A stretch of 22,732 bases of DNA from Minisyncoccota bacterium (GCA_020058565.1 JAGVDT010000110.1:1-22732); one strand, 5' to 3'; positions 1 through 7,539 are shown, numbered from the stretch's first letter. The notes: generated from the letters alone by a model not told the origin. Numbers and translations are program-made.

Positions 1-468
1 CTGTATGGTCGCTCGCGTCCTCGGTCCGACGACGCCATACCCATTCGACACTGCGGTGCCGGAACAAATCTGCATGTGTTTGCACTGAAATTGTTTGACC
101 GCTGCTTCAGTGAGTACACCGAAAAAGCCCGTGTTGTTCCCTGCTGCGAGGTGGCCTTGAGATATCAGAAAGTTTTGGAGCTGTGTGACGTCGGCGCCGC
201 GGGAGTTGCGGGAGAGGTTTCGAGTAATCCGCCAGCTGGCGGACGGGCAATCGTTTGCGGATGATGCGATCGTTTGTGAGTTTTGTATTGTTTGGATCTG
301 TGCGATCAGTGCTGCTACCTGTGCCTGGAGTTCTTGGAGAGTGGCTTGCCCTGAGCTTGCTTGCGCCGAGCTTGTCGAAGTGGCCCCTCGAGCTATTCCT
401 GGGTAAACGACAAGATTTGCGAATGGGATTGCAAGCGCTATCAAGCCTACAACAAATATCTTCTTCAC
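1..468 (-). CDS. Secreted peptidoglycan-binding domain protein, 5' part only
   Basis: The reading frame is open from a GTG at 468 to the left edge (156 codons, no stop), so the 3' end lies outside the window. The product starts MKKIFVVGLIALAI, a typical signal peptide, followed by a Ser/Ala/Gln-rich linker, a short coiled coil (LQELQAQVAALIAQIQ) and a PG_binding_1-like domain with the signatures RGADVTQLQNFL and GFFGVLTEAAVKQFQ. It should be exported and bind cell wall. An in-frame ATG at 486 would add six residues (MCDHRQ). I prefer 468 because the Lys-Lys start fits a signal peptide. Two palindromic mini-repeats lie in frame: one encodes the linker (349-380), the other a short extra segment just before the peptidoglycan-binding domain (228-243). 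It resembles the two other exported peptidoglycan-binding proteins in the window. Confidence 0.8.
   Translation of the reverse strand, partial: MKKIFVVGLIALAIPFANLVVYPGIARGATSTSSAQASSGQATLQELQAQVAALIAQIQTIQNSQTIASSANDCPSASWRITRNLSRNSRGADVTQLQNFLISQGHLAAGNNTGFFGVLTEAAVKQFQCKHMQICSGTAVSNGYGVVGPRTRATIQ
228..243. repeat. Palindromic mini-repeat A inside a CDS
   Basis: The perfect palindrome TCCGCCAGCTGGCGGA lies in frame in the peptidoglycan-binding protein and encodes Ser-Ala-Ser-Trp-Arg. An identical copy lies at 12766-12781 and variants at 3136-3151 and 10196-10210. Confidence 0.8.
349..380. repeat. Mini-repeat B inside a CDS linker
   Basis: This stretch contains CTGAGCTTG and GAGCTTGTCGAAG, matching the family CTTCGACAAGCTCAGGG seen at 14145-14162. 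It encodes the Ser/Ala-rich linker after the signal peptide. Confidence 0.55.
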
Positions 469-527
469 CTGCCTATGATCACACATCTGTCAGCATTCCA
501 CCAATCCTGTGGGGAAAACACAAAGAT

Positions 528-553
528 AGGGCGCACGCTTGCGCGTGCGCCCT
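528..553 (-). terminator. Intrinsic terminator after the 572-850 gene
   Basis: A perfect 11-bp GC-rich stem (528-538 with 543-553) and a 4-base loop lie 18 bases past the stop of the minus-strand gene. On the minus strand a T-rich tail follows; on the plus strand TTTT follows shortly after, so it may work both ways. Confidence 0.75.
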
Positions 554-571
554 AATTTTGTGATCTGGCGA

Positions 572-850
572 TCATTTCTTAACCGGCACAACCGGTGCGC
601 ATTCAAATCCCCGCCGCCAATTCCCCTTTGCTTTCTTAACCCCGCGAGGATCGATGACACATGGTCCGGACTTGTACGTGACCGATGATCCTGGTCCTGT
701 CCACATAAACTGCATCCAGCCCAGCCAGAGCAGGACAAGCGTTACCGCTACGGCCCCGCACGACACGACGGCGGCCCAGAAAAGAAACTGGCCAAGCCCG
801 TACGCGAGCAGCAGCAGCCAGAGCCACAGCAGTGCTTTTACATTCTCCAT
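572..850 (-). CDS. Small two-helix membrane protein, unknown function
   Basis: The product has 92 residues. Residues about 4-24 and 27-50 are strongly hydrophobic and likely form two membrane helices. A polar, basic tail of about 40 residues follows, with two Cys (near SGPCVIDPRG and GFECAP). The start ATG at 850 has a clear AGGAG seven bases upstream, which makes the gene convincing despite no recognised family. A strong terminator follows the stop. The SD sits in the loop of a small hairpin (see 850-870). I do not recognise a homologous family and assign no function. Confidence 0.7.
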   Translation of the reverse strand: MENVKALLWLWLLLLAYGLGQFLFWAAVVSCGAVAVTLVLLWLGWMQFMWTGPGSSVTYKSGPCVIDPRGVKKAKGNWRRGFECAPVVPVKK

Positions 851-870
851 TAACGACTCCTGTACGTTAA
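850..870 (-). promoter_or_regulatory. Hairpin holding the ribosome binding site
   Basis: On the minus strand TTAACG (870-865) can pair with CGTTAA (855-850), leaving a nine-base loop that contains AGGAG. The last paired base is the A of the start codon. A second small stem (874-879 with 885-890) lies just upstream. Whether it controls translation is an inference. Confidence 0.4.
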
Positions 871-930
871 CAGCCTGGATCTGCTCCAGGGCACCACTAT
901 GCCACAGGAATTATTGCGGCAATATGAAAT

Positions 931-950
931 AGCATCCTGATGCGGATGCT
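931..950. terminator. Hairpin downstream of fusA
   Basis: A 7-bp stem, AGCATCC with GGATGCT, and a 6-base loop lie 20 bases beyond the fusA stop. A T5 run flanks it on the plus-strand side, and a weaker T-rich tail (ATTTCAT) on the minus side. It is the likely fusA terminator. Confidence 0.5.
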
Positions 951-970
951 TTTTCATGTTAATTTAAATA

Positions 971-3112
971 TCACTTACGAGATGCGATTATCTCTTCCTG
1001 CACATTGCGAGGCACGACCGCGTAGTGTGAAAACTCGAGGTTCGGGACGCCGCGGCCTTCGGTCAGAGACCTGAGCTGTGTCGTGAAGCCGAACATTTCT
1101 GAGAGCGGGACTTTTGCGGTGACCACACGAGCTTGGCCGCGTTCGCCCATTGCTTCGACGGCGCCTCGTTTGGAGTTGATCATGCCAGTTACATCACCCA
1201 TGAACTTTTCCGGTGTTACGACTTCGAGTTTCATGATCGGCTCGAGAATGACTGGCTTAGCTTTTTGCGCTGCTTCTTGGAAAGCGTTCATCGCGGCGAG
1301 CTTGAAAGCGATTTCTGAAGAGTCCACGTCGTGGTACGAACCGTCGTAGAGGTCTACGGAGACGTCTACTACCGGGAATCCTGCCAATACGCCCCTGTCC
1401 ATCGCTTCGACAAGACCTTTTTTGACCGGCTGGATGTATTCCTGCGGGATAACGCCGCCTTTGATGTTGTTGATGAATTCGAAGTGATCTTCGCGATCGA
1501 CATTGTTCTTGATTTTCTCACCTTCGACGAGAGGCTCAAGCGGCTTGATGCGGATTTTGACGTGACCGTACTGACCACGACCACCCGTCTGCTTGATGTG
1601 TTTATATTCCACATCCGCGGTGCCCTGAATGGTTTCGCGATACGCTACCTGGGGCTTGCCGGTCGTGGCTTCAACACCGAATTCACGCTTCATGCGATCG
1701 ACAATGATTTCTAGGTGCAATTCACCCATACCGGAGATGATGGTCTCCCCTGTTTCTGGATCAGACTTGATGCGGAACGTCGGGTCTTCGTCGGAAAGGC
1801 GTGAAAGTGCGATGCCCATTTTCTCCTGGTCGGCCTTGGTCTTTGGCTCGATGCGCATCGATACCACAGGTGCTGGGAAAACAATCGATTCGAGCGCTAT
1901 CGGATGGTCTGCGGTGCAGACGGTGTTGCCGATTTTGACTTCTTTCATACCGACGAACGCAGCGATTTCACCGGCATAGACGGTCTTTACGTCTTCGCGT
2001 TTGTCAGCCTGGAGGCGGACCATGCGGCCGATGCGTTCTTTTTTGTTGTTGGCAGAGTTGTAGACCGTCTCGCCTGCAGAGATCGAACCGCTATACACAC
2101 GGAAGAACGTGAGCGCGCCTACGAATGGATCCACCTGAAGCTTGAAGACGAGCGCAGCAAAAGGACCGTCGTCTGTGGCGGGGCGGGTTTCTTCTGCGCC
2201 GGTGTCGGTGTTAATGCCTTTTGCGGCCGGAAGATCGAGAGGAGACGGAAGGTAGTCGACGACAGCATCGAGAACGCGCTGAACGCCTTTGTTTTTCAAA
2301 GACGAACCCGTGAGCACTGGGAAAATCTTGTTGGTGACTACCGCCGCGCGAAGTTGCTTTTTGAGCGCAGCAAGATCAGGCACTTTACCTTCGAGGAAGT
2401 CGTTCATCATTTTTTCGTCGGTCTCGACGATTTTCTCAACAATCTCATCATGATATTTCTTAGCGTCAGCCATGTTCGCCTCTGGTATATCGTAAGCAGA
2501 AACGTTTTTGCCCATTTCGCCTTCGAATTTGTAGGCCTTCATTTCCAAGACATCGATAACGCCTTCGAAATCTGCCTCTGCTCCTATCGGAATCTGGAGG
2601 CGCACAGCTTTAGTAGAAAGTCGCTCGAGAATAGAGGCGTAGGACTTTTCAAACGACGCGCCGGTGCGATCGAGTTTGTTGATGTAGCAGATGCGTGGCA
2701 CCTCGGCTTCTTCTGCATAGCGCCAGTTGGTCTCGGACTGCGGCTCTACGCCCGCAACGCCGTCGAAAACGACGACGGCACCGTCGAGTACACGCATGGA
2801 GCGCTTAACTTCAGAGGTAAAGTCGATGTGCCCAGGGGTGTCGATGATGTTGAAGCGGTGTTTGTAGGAAGTGTCGGCACCCATATAGGTCGGGTTCCAG
2901 AAACAGGTGATGGCCGCAGCGGTAATGGTGATGCCACGTTCGCGCTCTTGTTCCATCCAGTCGGTCACCGTGTTGCCTTCGTGGACTTCGCCTATTTTGT
3001 GGCTCTCCCCTGTGTAGTAGAGGATACGCTCAGACGTGGTGGTTTTACCCGCGTCGACGTGGGCGACGATACCGAAATTTCGAACTCTTTCGAGTGGATA
3101 GTCTCTAGACAT
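971..3112 (-). CDS. fusA: Elongation factor G
   Basis: The product has 713 residues, close to the usual size of about 700. It is the ribosomal translocation GTPase. The G1 loop AHVDAGKT is at residues 17-24, followed by the switch region RGITITAAA, DTPGHIDF, and the NKLDRTGASF base-recognition motif. Domains II-V follow with typical blocks such as GKPQVAYRETI, GGRGQYGHV and the C-terminal MFGFTTQLRSLTEGRG. All expected motifs are intact. The start at 3112 has no SD, as for the other core genes here. A hairpin followed by seven T lies 14 bases before the start and may attenuate transcription. fusA is separated from rpsL and rpsG on the same strand by about 5 kb of accessory genes, and no tuf gene is present. 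Confidence 0.98.
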   Translation of the reverse strand: MSRDYPLERVRNFGIVAHVDAGKTTTSERILYYTGESHKIGEVHEGNTVTDWMEQERERGITITAAAITCFWNPTYMGADTSYKHRFNIIDTPGHIDFTSEVKRSMRVLDGAVVVFDGVAGVEPQSETNWRYAEEAEVPRICYINKLDRTGASFEKSYASILERLSTKAVRLQIPIGAEADFEGVIDVLEMKAYKFEGEMGKNVSAYDIPEANMADAKKYHDEIVEKIVETDEKMMNDFLEGKVPDLAALKKQLRAAVVTNKIFPVLTGSSLKNKGVQRVLDAVVDYLPSPLDLPAAKGINTDTGAEETRPATDDGPFAALVFKLQVDPFVGALTFFRVYSGSISAGETVYNSANNKKERIGRMVRLQADKREDVKTVYAGEIAAFVGMKEVKIGNTVCTADHPIALESIVFPAPVVSMRIEPKTKADQEKMGIALSRLSDEDPTFRIKSDPETGETIISGMGELHLEIIVDRMKREFGVEATTGKPQVAYRETIQGTADVEYKHIKQTGGRGQYGHVKIRIKPLEPLVEGEKIKNNVDREDHFEFINNIKGGVIPQEYIQPVKKGLVEAMDRGVLAGFPVVDVSVDLYDGSYHDVDSSEIAFKLAAMNAFQEAAQKAKPVILEPIMKLEVVTPEKFMGDVTGMINSKRGAVEAMGERGQARVVTAKVPLSEMFGFTTQLRSLTEGRGVPNLEFSHYAVVPRNVQEEIIASRK

Positions 3113-3126
3113 ATTGATGATTGTTT

Positions 3127-3151
3127 AAAAAAATATCCGCCGACTGGCGGA
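3127..3151 (-). promoter_or_regulatory. Terminator-like hairpin in the fusA leader (mini-repeat A variant)
   Basis: On the minus strand TCCGCC and GGCGGA (3151-3136) form a GC-rich stem with a four-base loop. It is followed after two bases by T7 (3133-3127), the layout of an intrinsic terminator. The fusA ATG lies 14 bases further. Termination here would prevent fusA expression, so a transcription attenuator is possible. The stem is a variant of repeat A. Confidence 0.5.
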
Positions 3152-3207
3152 GCCCTCAGGCGTTCGAATAATGTACCGTAAATTAGCTAAAAAGCAACTG
3201 TCCGAAA

Positions 3208-3246
3208 CCTATTTTACCTTGGGGTTTAATCTCAAGGTGAAATAGG
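3208..3246 (-). terminator. Long hairpin after the 3247-4011 gene
   Basis: A 14-bp stem (3208-3221 with 3233-3246, one G-U pair) and an 11-base loop begin directly after the stop codon. The T-rich tail on the minus strand is weak. Confidence 0.6.
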
Positions 3247-4011
3247 CTAAGACTTGGAATTGCAGAAATCCTTAAGCCATTTTAGTCGGCGAAGAAGCTC
3301 TTGTTGAAACTCTCTCGGTCCATGATTTGCCTTAATGGTCTGACTAAATGGTTGTATTTGTTTCTCCAATATGCCTCGCCCATTGAAAATATCTTTTATT
3401 TCTTCGAGACCTTCGTCTGACGAGTAACGCTCATGAAGGACTTCGGCAAGCTGGCTAAGCATATTTCGGGCATTTGAGGGCATACGATTGATTACGAGCC
3501 GTCCTCGCAGGGAACGCTCATTATCTGCCTCATCCCAAAACATAGACACTCTCTCAGTATCGTAGATCGCATGCGACTGTCCGGAAGAACTATGGTGAAT
3601 ATTATTTGAGGAATGATCAGGATCATTAAATATCAGACTCAGTAATTCCGGCCCGACGCTGTACTTAAGCGACTCGGGCATCTGCGATTCGGGAACATGA
3701 TAGCTCAGGAATCCGTATTTTGGAGTGTAGACAACCGGTGAAAGCGGCAAATAGTCTTTAAGTAATTCGTATGCGGCCCATTGTCCATGATCGCTGGAAT
3801 AGAAACGCTGCCCATCATGCGATTCAAATATCTTTCTTCCTACGCCGGGCATTGTCCCTTCAGCTTTTCCGACCATTTTCAGTTCTAGACCGCTCAAATA
3901 TGCGGGTATGAAGCGTGATCCGCTGAAGTCACCTCGCATCTGCCCCCGAACCTTTTTGAGATCTTTTTCAAAGTCGTCATTTTTACCTATTCGAGCCGGG
4001 AATTTCTCCAT
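3247..4011 (-). CDS. Hypothetical 254-residue protein, possible degenerate kinase-like fold
   Basis: No family is recognised with confidence. The product is soluble, with no signal peptide or membrane helix, and its base composition is more AT-rich than its neighbours. The most distinctive stretch is around residues 129-162: NDPDHSSNNI, then AIYDTERVSMFWDEAD. It loosely recalls the Asp/Asn catalytic loop and following acidic motif of kinase-like proteins such as HipA or APH. This is only a visual resemblance. The C-terminal third is helical and charged and ends in Arg/Lys/Trp-rich segments. The start at 4011 has no SD; a hexamer TACCAT lies seven bases upstream. A long hairpin follows the stop. 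Acquisition from outside is possible given its composition and position in the accessory block. Confidence 0.75.
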   Translation of the reverse strand: MEKFPARIGKNDDFEKDLKKVRGQMRGDFSGSRFIPAYLSGLELKMVGKAEGTMPGVGRKIFESHDGQRFYSSDHGQWAAYELLKDYLPLSPVVYTPKYGFLSYHVPESQMPESLKYSVGPELLSLIFNDPDHSSNNIHHSSSGQSHAIYDTERVSMFWDEADNERSLRGRLVINRMPSNARNMLSQLAEVLHERYSSDEGLEEIKDIFNGRGILEKQIQPFSQTIKANHGPREFQQELLRRLKWLKDFCNSKS

Positions 4012-4097
4012 GTCGATAATGGTAGCCCGGCCTGCAAAATACGCAAAAAACTTTCAGGCTTAACCTCACAGACGATGAAAAATTGAAGCGCAACTTA

Positions 4098-4126
4098 TTG
4101 ATGGTCAGTCTGTCTAGTGCTAGCAT
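4098..4126 (+). promoter_or_regulatory. Promoter for the 4156 gene
   Basis: TTGATG and TAGCAT are separated by 17 bases, with TGC before the second box (extended -10). The predicted start gives a leader of about 23 bases. Confidence 0.4.
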
Positions 4127-4155
4127 GCGTGTCGCGAGAGAAAGCGAGGTAGGAA

Positions 4156-4395
4156 ATGATGACGACCGAAATGGATCGCCAAATGATCAGCGAGATTCAT
4201 TCGTTGTTCGTAGCACGATTCGGCCACAGCTTGAACGGAGAAGTTCTGGAAGTCGAACTTGTGGAACATCTGATCGCGAGAGCGCGCGCAACCGGCGATG
4301 CGGCGAGGGCGCTTATAGATTCCATGGTAGGGAAAAAGGTGCTAACGCGAAATGGCGCCAAACTGCACTTTTCCGGGAGACTTTCGGTCGAGTAG
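4156..4395 (+). CDS. Small 79-residue protein, unknown function
   Basis: Two adjacent ATG codons (4156 and 4159) follow GAGGTAGGA, a good SD. A promoter-like pair lies upstream and a strong terminator directly downstream, so this is a self-contained transcription unit. The product is mixed alpha-helical: an acidic, Met-rich start (MMTTEMDRQMISEIHSLF), then EVELVEHLIARARATGDAARALIDSMVGKKVL and a short C-terminal beta-like segment. The final part (a helix, then KKVLTRNGAKLHF) could suggest a small winged-helix-like end, but I do not recognise a family. There is no membrane segment or signal peptide. Confidence 0.6.
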   Translation: MMTTEMDRQMISEIHSLFVARFGHSLNGEVLEVELVEHLIARARATGDAARALIDSMVGKKVLTRNGAKLHFSGRLSVE

Positions 4396-4404
4396 ACGAC
4401 CTTC

Positions 4405-4436
4405 GGCGCGGCGCTTTTGGCGACCGCGCCTTCTTT
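4405..4436. terminator. Terminator between convergent genes 4156 and 4491
   Basis: A GC-rich stem (4405-4414 with 4420-4430, one bulged A) is followed by TTCTTTT on the plus strand. It lies 10 bases after the plus-strand stop and 60 bases past the minus-strand stop. Confidence 0.7.
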
Positions 4437-4490
4437 TGTCGCCCGGCGGCGTATTCTTTTCAGCACGATCGCGTCACTTCGTCACATCGC

Positions 4491-5699
4491 CTAGAAACTT
4501 GTGTAGTATGACGCGACAGTCTGCGAGCACATGCTGCGCACTTCTTGATCCACAAAGAGTTCGCAGAAAGCTTTTGCTTGTCGATCTGAATGGAAATAGG
4601 ACACGAAATCTTTGACGGCGCCGATTACACAGTTCGTAATTTCCTCTTTGGTCTCCCCCATCATGCAAATCGCGTGCGTCTTTGGTCCATCTGAAACAGA
4701 GCGACCCGATGCGTCGCGACCAAGACTCTGATTGCAGGTCGCCATAAAAGCACCCGCATCGCGGCACCATTTGAACGTCTGCGCGAAATCGCCACCGTTT
4801 ATTTTGAGCATATATGAAGTCTGCATCAGGTAGCAGGTGTTCTTGTATTTATCCGGAGACTCGTCGCAGGGAAATTGCGGGCGCTTTGGGTCGAGATATT
4901 TGGTCGTATGGTTGAGCCCGTCTACTATCACGTTTTCCATGAAAACCCCGCCCGCGCACGACTGTTGTTCCCAGTCGCCGGTAACCGAGTCGCAGTATTT
5001 GAGCGATTGGTACAGTTCGTTGTCCGTGATAGCCATGAGGCCGTGACCGAGCCCATGCACACAATTGAAATAGTCGAAGCTGTAGCGGCCATCCTCGTTA
5101 AGCTTCTTGCAAACGGCGTCTATCTTTTGTGGGATATTCGCGCGGCCGATCCTGCCGATAAATGTTTCGAGTACGCCATGGTAGTACCCTGACCAGCAGT
5201 AGCTGTCCCCTGCTTTGTAAGCATCGCTTACTTCGGTGAATTTTTGCGCGGCAGCGCGACCTATCACATGCGTGAGCGGATGGCACTGGCTTTGGACGTA
5301 GTCGCTTTGCTCGTATCGTTCTTTCAAGTCCGCAAAGGCGGTGGGGATTCCGGCCTCTTTGACAATGCGCGCATATAGTTCGTCAAAGCAGGAAAAATCC
5401 GCAGCGCTTGCGCCCTCAGTACAGAATTTTGAATATTCGGCTGCAGTGGCAGTGCTTTTGCTAACTACGCCTGAAACGGCGCCCTTCACCGCCTCCGCAG
5501 CTTTTCCAAGAATGCCTGTGGAGGTAGGAGCCGCCGGCGGACGCACTTCAAGGTCCATCGCGGCGCGAGCTTCGTCTGGGGTGAACTCACTGGAAACAGT
5601 AGTAGTCGAACTGCTCTCTGACAAAAACAAAAAGGACATCCCCGCAAGGAGCCCAAGCCCGACTATCGAGAGCGCGAATGTTTTCTTTAGATCGAACAT
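4491..5699 (-). CDS. Exported Cys-rich helical-hairpin repeat protein
   Basis: The product has 402 residues. Residues about 7-27 form a signal peptide or membrane anchor, followed by a Ser/Thr/Pro-rich linker. The rest holds at least seven Cys pairs, most spaced by 9-11 residues (one by 15), each at the end of one predicted helix and the start of the next. Examples are YC...SCAGG, PC...TCYLM, WC...TCNQS, IC...NCVIG and FC...MCSQT. His-bearing motifs CHPLTHVIG, YYHG and NCVHGLGHG lie in the first half. The layout recalls disulfide-linked Sel1/Hcp repeat proteins, but the spacing is longer than the Hcp one, so I treat it as analogous. Metal binding by the His/Cys clusters is possible. No SD is visible. 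The function is unknown; binding or host contact at the surface is an inference. Confidence 0.8.
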   Translation of the reverse strand: MFDLKKTFALSIVGLGLLAGMSFLFLSESSSTTTVSSEFTPDEARAAMDLEVRPPAAPTSTGILGKAAEAVKGAVSGVVSKSTATAAEYSKFCTEGASAADFSCFDELYARIVKEAGIPTAFADLKERYEQSDYVQSQCHPLTHVIGRAAAQKFTEVSDAYKAGDSYCWSGYYHGVLETFIGRIGRANIPQKIDAVCKKLNEDGRYSFDYFNCVHGLGHGLMAITDNELYQSLKYCDSVTGDWEQQSCAGGVFMENVIVDGLNHTTKYLDPKRPQFPCDESPDKYKNTCYLMQTSYMLKINGGDFAQTFKWCRDAGAFMATCNQSLGRDASGRSVSDGPKTHAICMMGETKEEITNCVIGAVKDFVSYFHSDRQAKAFCELFVDQEVRSMCSQTVASYYTSF

Positions 5700-5757
5700 A
5701 TCTTTCGATGAACCGTACTAGAAAAATCCAAAAAAGAAAAGTCCGCGCGACGAACAA

Positions 5758-5786
5758 TTGCGGCGTTTGGCAATCAACGGTATAGT
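5758..5786 (+). promoter_or_regulatory. Promoter for the 5820 gene
   Basis: TTGCGG and TATAGT are separated by 17 bases. The predicted transcript starts near 5793, giving a leader of about 27 bases that contains the SD. Confidence 0.45.
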
Positions 5787-5819
5787 CTACCGGTCTCCAA
5801 CTCCAGAAGGAACAGTTCG

Positions 5820-6020
5820 ATGCCGAAGTGCATCAATAATCCCGAAACCACGTGTCCGACACCCGTCGGGAAGGAGAAATGCCCGTATCGAAGCAGGTGC
5901 GATTGGCTAAAGGAAAAAGCTCAGCAGAAGATGATTGAGATCGAATTTCGGTCATTTTTTACGAGCCAGTATCCGGTGCCACACGATATTTCGATGAGTA
6001 GGAGAAATTTACGGCTCTAG
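5820..6020 (+). CDS. Four-cysteine mini-protein, unknown function
   Basis: The 66-residue product has Cys at residues 4, 12, 21 and 27 (C-x7-C-x8-C-x5-C) with Pro and Lys between them, then a charged helix and a basic end. The cysteines could bind zinc or an iron-sulfur cluster, or form disulfides if secreted, but there is no signal peptide. The SD AGAAGGA lies eight bases before the ATG. A promoter lies upstream and a terminator downstream, so it forms its own unit among oppositely oriented genes. I do not recognise a family. Confidence 0.6.
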   Translation: MPKCINNPETTCPTPVGKEKCPYRSRCDWLKEKAQQKMIEIEFRSFFTSQYPVPHDISMSRRNLRL

Positions 6021-6034
6021 AGAGCTGAACATCG

Positions 6035-6067
6035 GCGCCCGCGGAACACTCCTCGGGCGCTATCTTT
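6035..6067. terminator. Terminator between convergent genes 5820 and 6079
   Basis: GCGCCCG (6035-6041) pairs with CGGGCGC (6054-6060), followed by TATCTTTTT. It lies 14 bases after the plus-strand stop and 11 bases past the minus-strand stop. Confidence 0.7.
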
Positions 6068-6078
6068 TTGAGAAAATA

Positions 6079-7455
6079 CTACAAAACGTCTGAAGTGGTG
6101 GTTGCGTGTATATCTGCAGAAGTACTTGAAGCCATTTTCGTCATGTAGAAGTTCGTTTTGTCGGTGATTTGGATAGGGCCGACGGTATGGTTTGGCAGAA
6201 ATTCTTGGCACACGGCCGCCTGACATTCCTGGAATCGCGTACCTATAGCCTGCAGCCAATACGCTCCCGCTGCCACATCGGTTAGCGGGAATTTTCCGGT
6301 CCCCTCACCGGTATCGAGACCTAACTCTCCTATAAACTGCCCGGAGCCAGGACGAGCGTTGGCGCTGTTTTGGAGGTAGAGCCGCACGTTGTTGTTGGCA
6401 CGCGCATCTTTACTCTTGACGGTGACAGGCATCAAGGTGATCACATCGAAAGTAAACGCGGCAATCGGCGAGGTGATTTCCAGAAAATCTCCCTCCCCTC
6501 CGGCTGCATTAATACCTAGTGTAAATGTACTTTCATTGAAACCCTCCGAATTCCAAACCATGACTTTTGCCTCATACACTCCCGCAGCGTACGCATGCGA
6601 AATCGTTTTGAAAACGCCGCTTCTTGTTAAACCCGAATCAGTCGCGCCGTCCGCCCAGTCGATAGTGTAGTGAAATATGCCGCCGTCTTGGGTGGTGATG
6701 CGCAGCGCATAGTCGTGTTTTTCTTTCGCGAGAAGCACGAAGTCTTGGATCTCAATACCATTAGGCAGCTGCGGCCCAAAGGAAATAAAAACGGAGTCAA
6801 GATTTGAAGGTGTGGTTGTGGCATTTGTCGTGCCTTGCCTTAGATACGGCATAAATTCATTTATTTCTGCGAGTGTTTTTGGACCCACGCTTCCCGGCGC
6901 AGTCACGATCCCCATTTCCAGTTGGAAAAGTTTGACCGCTTTTTCGGTAAGCGGACCATAAACGCCAGTCACATTTTCTCGCTCGAGCAATGTATTGGCT
7001 GCGAGTACATGCTGCAGACAGCGCACATCTTCGCCTTTGTCTCCGCGAGCGAGATTACGTTTGATCGCTGTGCAGTTGTCGGGTTTCTCTGCCTCTGCCT
7101 TCGCTTTGGCTGCGGCATCCGCCACGGCCTGTGCGGCTGCCTGCTCGTCGGCCGTTTGTTTCGCGATCAAATCCTTAAGCTGTTGCGCCAGTACAACTAC
7201 AAGCGCCTGCAGCTCTGATATTTGCGCCTGCCTTTGCGCTTCAAATGCCGCTATTTCTTCGGTCGAAGACGCGGCGATGGTCGTTTCGAGAGGTGGCGGC
7301 ACAGATACATCGCTTGCTGTAGCTTCAGCAGGAAGCGGCATTCCTAACGCTCTTAAAAGGTCGTCCGCTGCGTCAGCATAAGCGAGCGAAATCTGAAGTG
7401 AAACCGATAGCAGAAAAACCGCGATAGCGAATCCAAAAACTCGCAACAAACTCAT
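6079..7455 (-). CDS. Secreted peptidoglycan-binding protein with PKD-like domain
   Basis: The product has 458 residues from the ATG at 7455. The frame extends upstream to 7524, but the signal peptide (MSLLRVFGFAIAVFLLSV to about residue 28) starts at 7455, and a -10-like hexamer sits six bases before it. Order: signal peptide; Ala-rich coiled coil (about 65-125); PG_binding_1-like domain (about 127-197; RGDKGEDVRCLQ, GVYGPLTEKAVKLFQ) with Cys128 and Cys146; a PKD-like domain (about 222-315; HYTIDWADG, ISHAYAAGVYEAKV); and a C-terminal Ig-like segment (about 325-435). It should be exported and bind cell wall, displaying adhesive beta domains. It belongs to the same general type as the proteins at 1-468 and 20164-21753. 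Confidence 0.85.
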   Translation of the reverse strand: MSLLRVFGFAIAVFLLSVSLQISLAYADAADDLLRALGMPLPAEATASDVSVPPPLETTIAASSTEEIAAFEAQRQAQISELQALVVVLAQQLKDLIAKQTADEQAAAQAVADAAAKAKAEAEKPDNCTAIKRNLARGDKGEDVRCLQHVLAANTLLERENVTGVYGPLTEKAVKLFQLEMGIVTAPGSVGPKTLAEINEFMPYLRQGTTNATTTPSNLDSVFISFGPQLPNGIEIQDFVLLAKEKHDYALRITTQDGGIFHYTIDWADGATDSGLTRSGVFKTISHAYAAGVYEAKVMVWNSEGFNESTFTLGINAAGGEGDFLEITSPIAAFTFDVITLMPVTVKSKDARANNNVRLYLQNSANARPGSGQFIGELGLDTGEGTGKFPLTDVAAGAYWLQAIGTRFQECQAAVCQEFLPNHTVGPIQITDKTNFYMTKMASSTSADIHATTTSDVL

Positions 7456-7461
7456 CACCGT

Positions 7462-7470
7462 ACGATACCA
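7462..7470 (-). promoter_or_regulatory. Extended -10 for a leaderless start (6079 gene)
   Basis: On the minus strand TGG-TATCGT lies six bases before the ATG at 7455, so transcription would start at or next to the start codon. Confidence 0.4.
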
Positions 7471-7509
7471 CACCACCTCGCTAACGTTTGATGTCGGGGC
7501 TTTTTTACA

Positions 7510-7539
7510 TTGAAATAGTCGCATCCTCCATGCTAGTCT
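7510..7539 (+). promoter_or_regulatory. Promoter for the 7572 gene
   Basis: TTGAAA and TAGTCT are separated by 18 bases, with TGC before the -10. The predicted leader is about 26 bases and contains the SD. Confidence 0.4.

Noticed and set aside
1904..3181. 425-codon plus-strand open frame opposite fusA
   Set aside because: It is the antisense shadow of a well-conserved gene, with Phe/Val/Asp-rich nonsense composition and no domain or initiation signal.
4083..4511. Plus-strand 142-codon frame overlapping the 79-residue gene
   Set aside because: It has no SD, has Arg-rich low-quality composition and runs through the terminator; the 4156 frame has all the expected signals.
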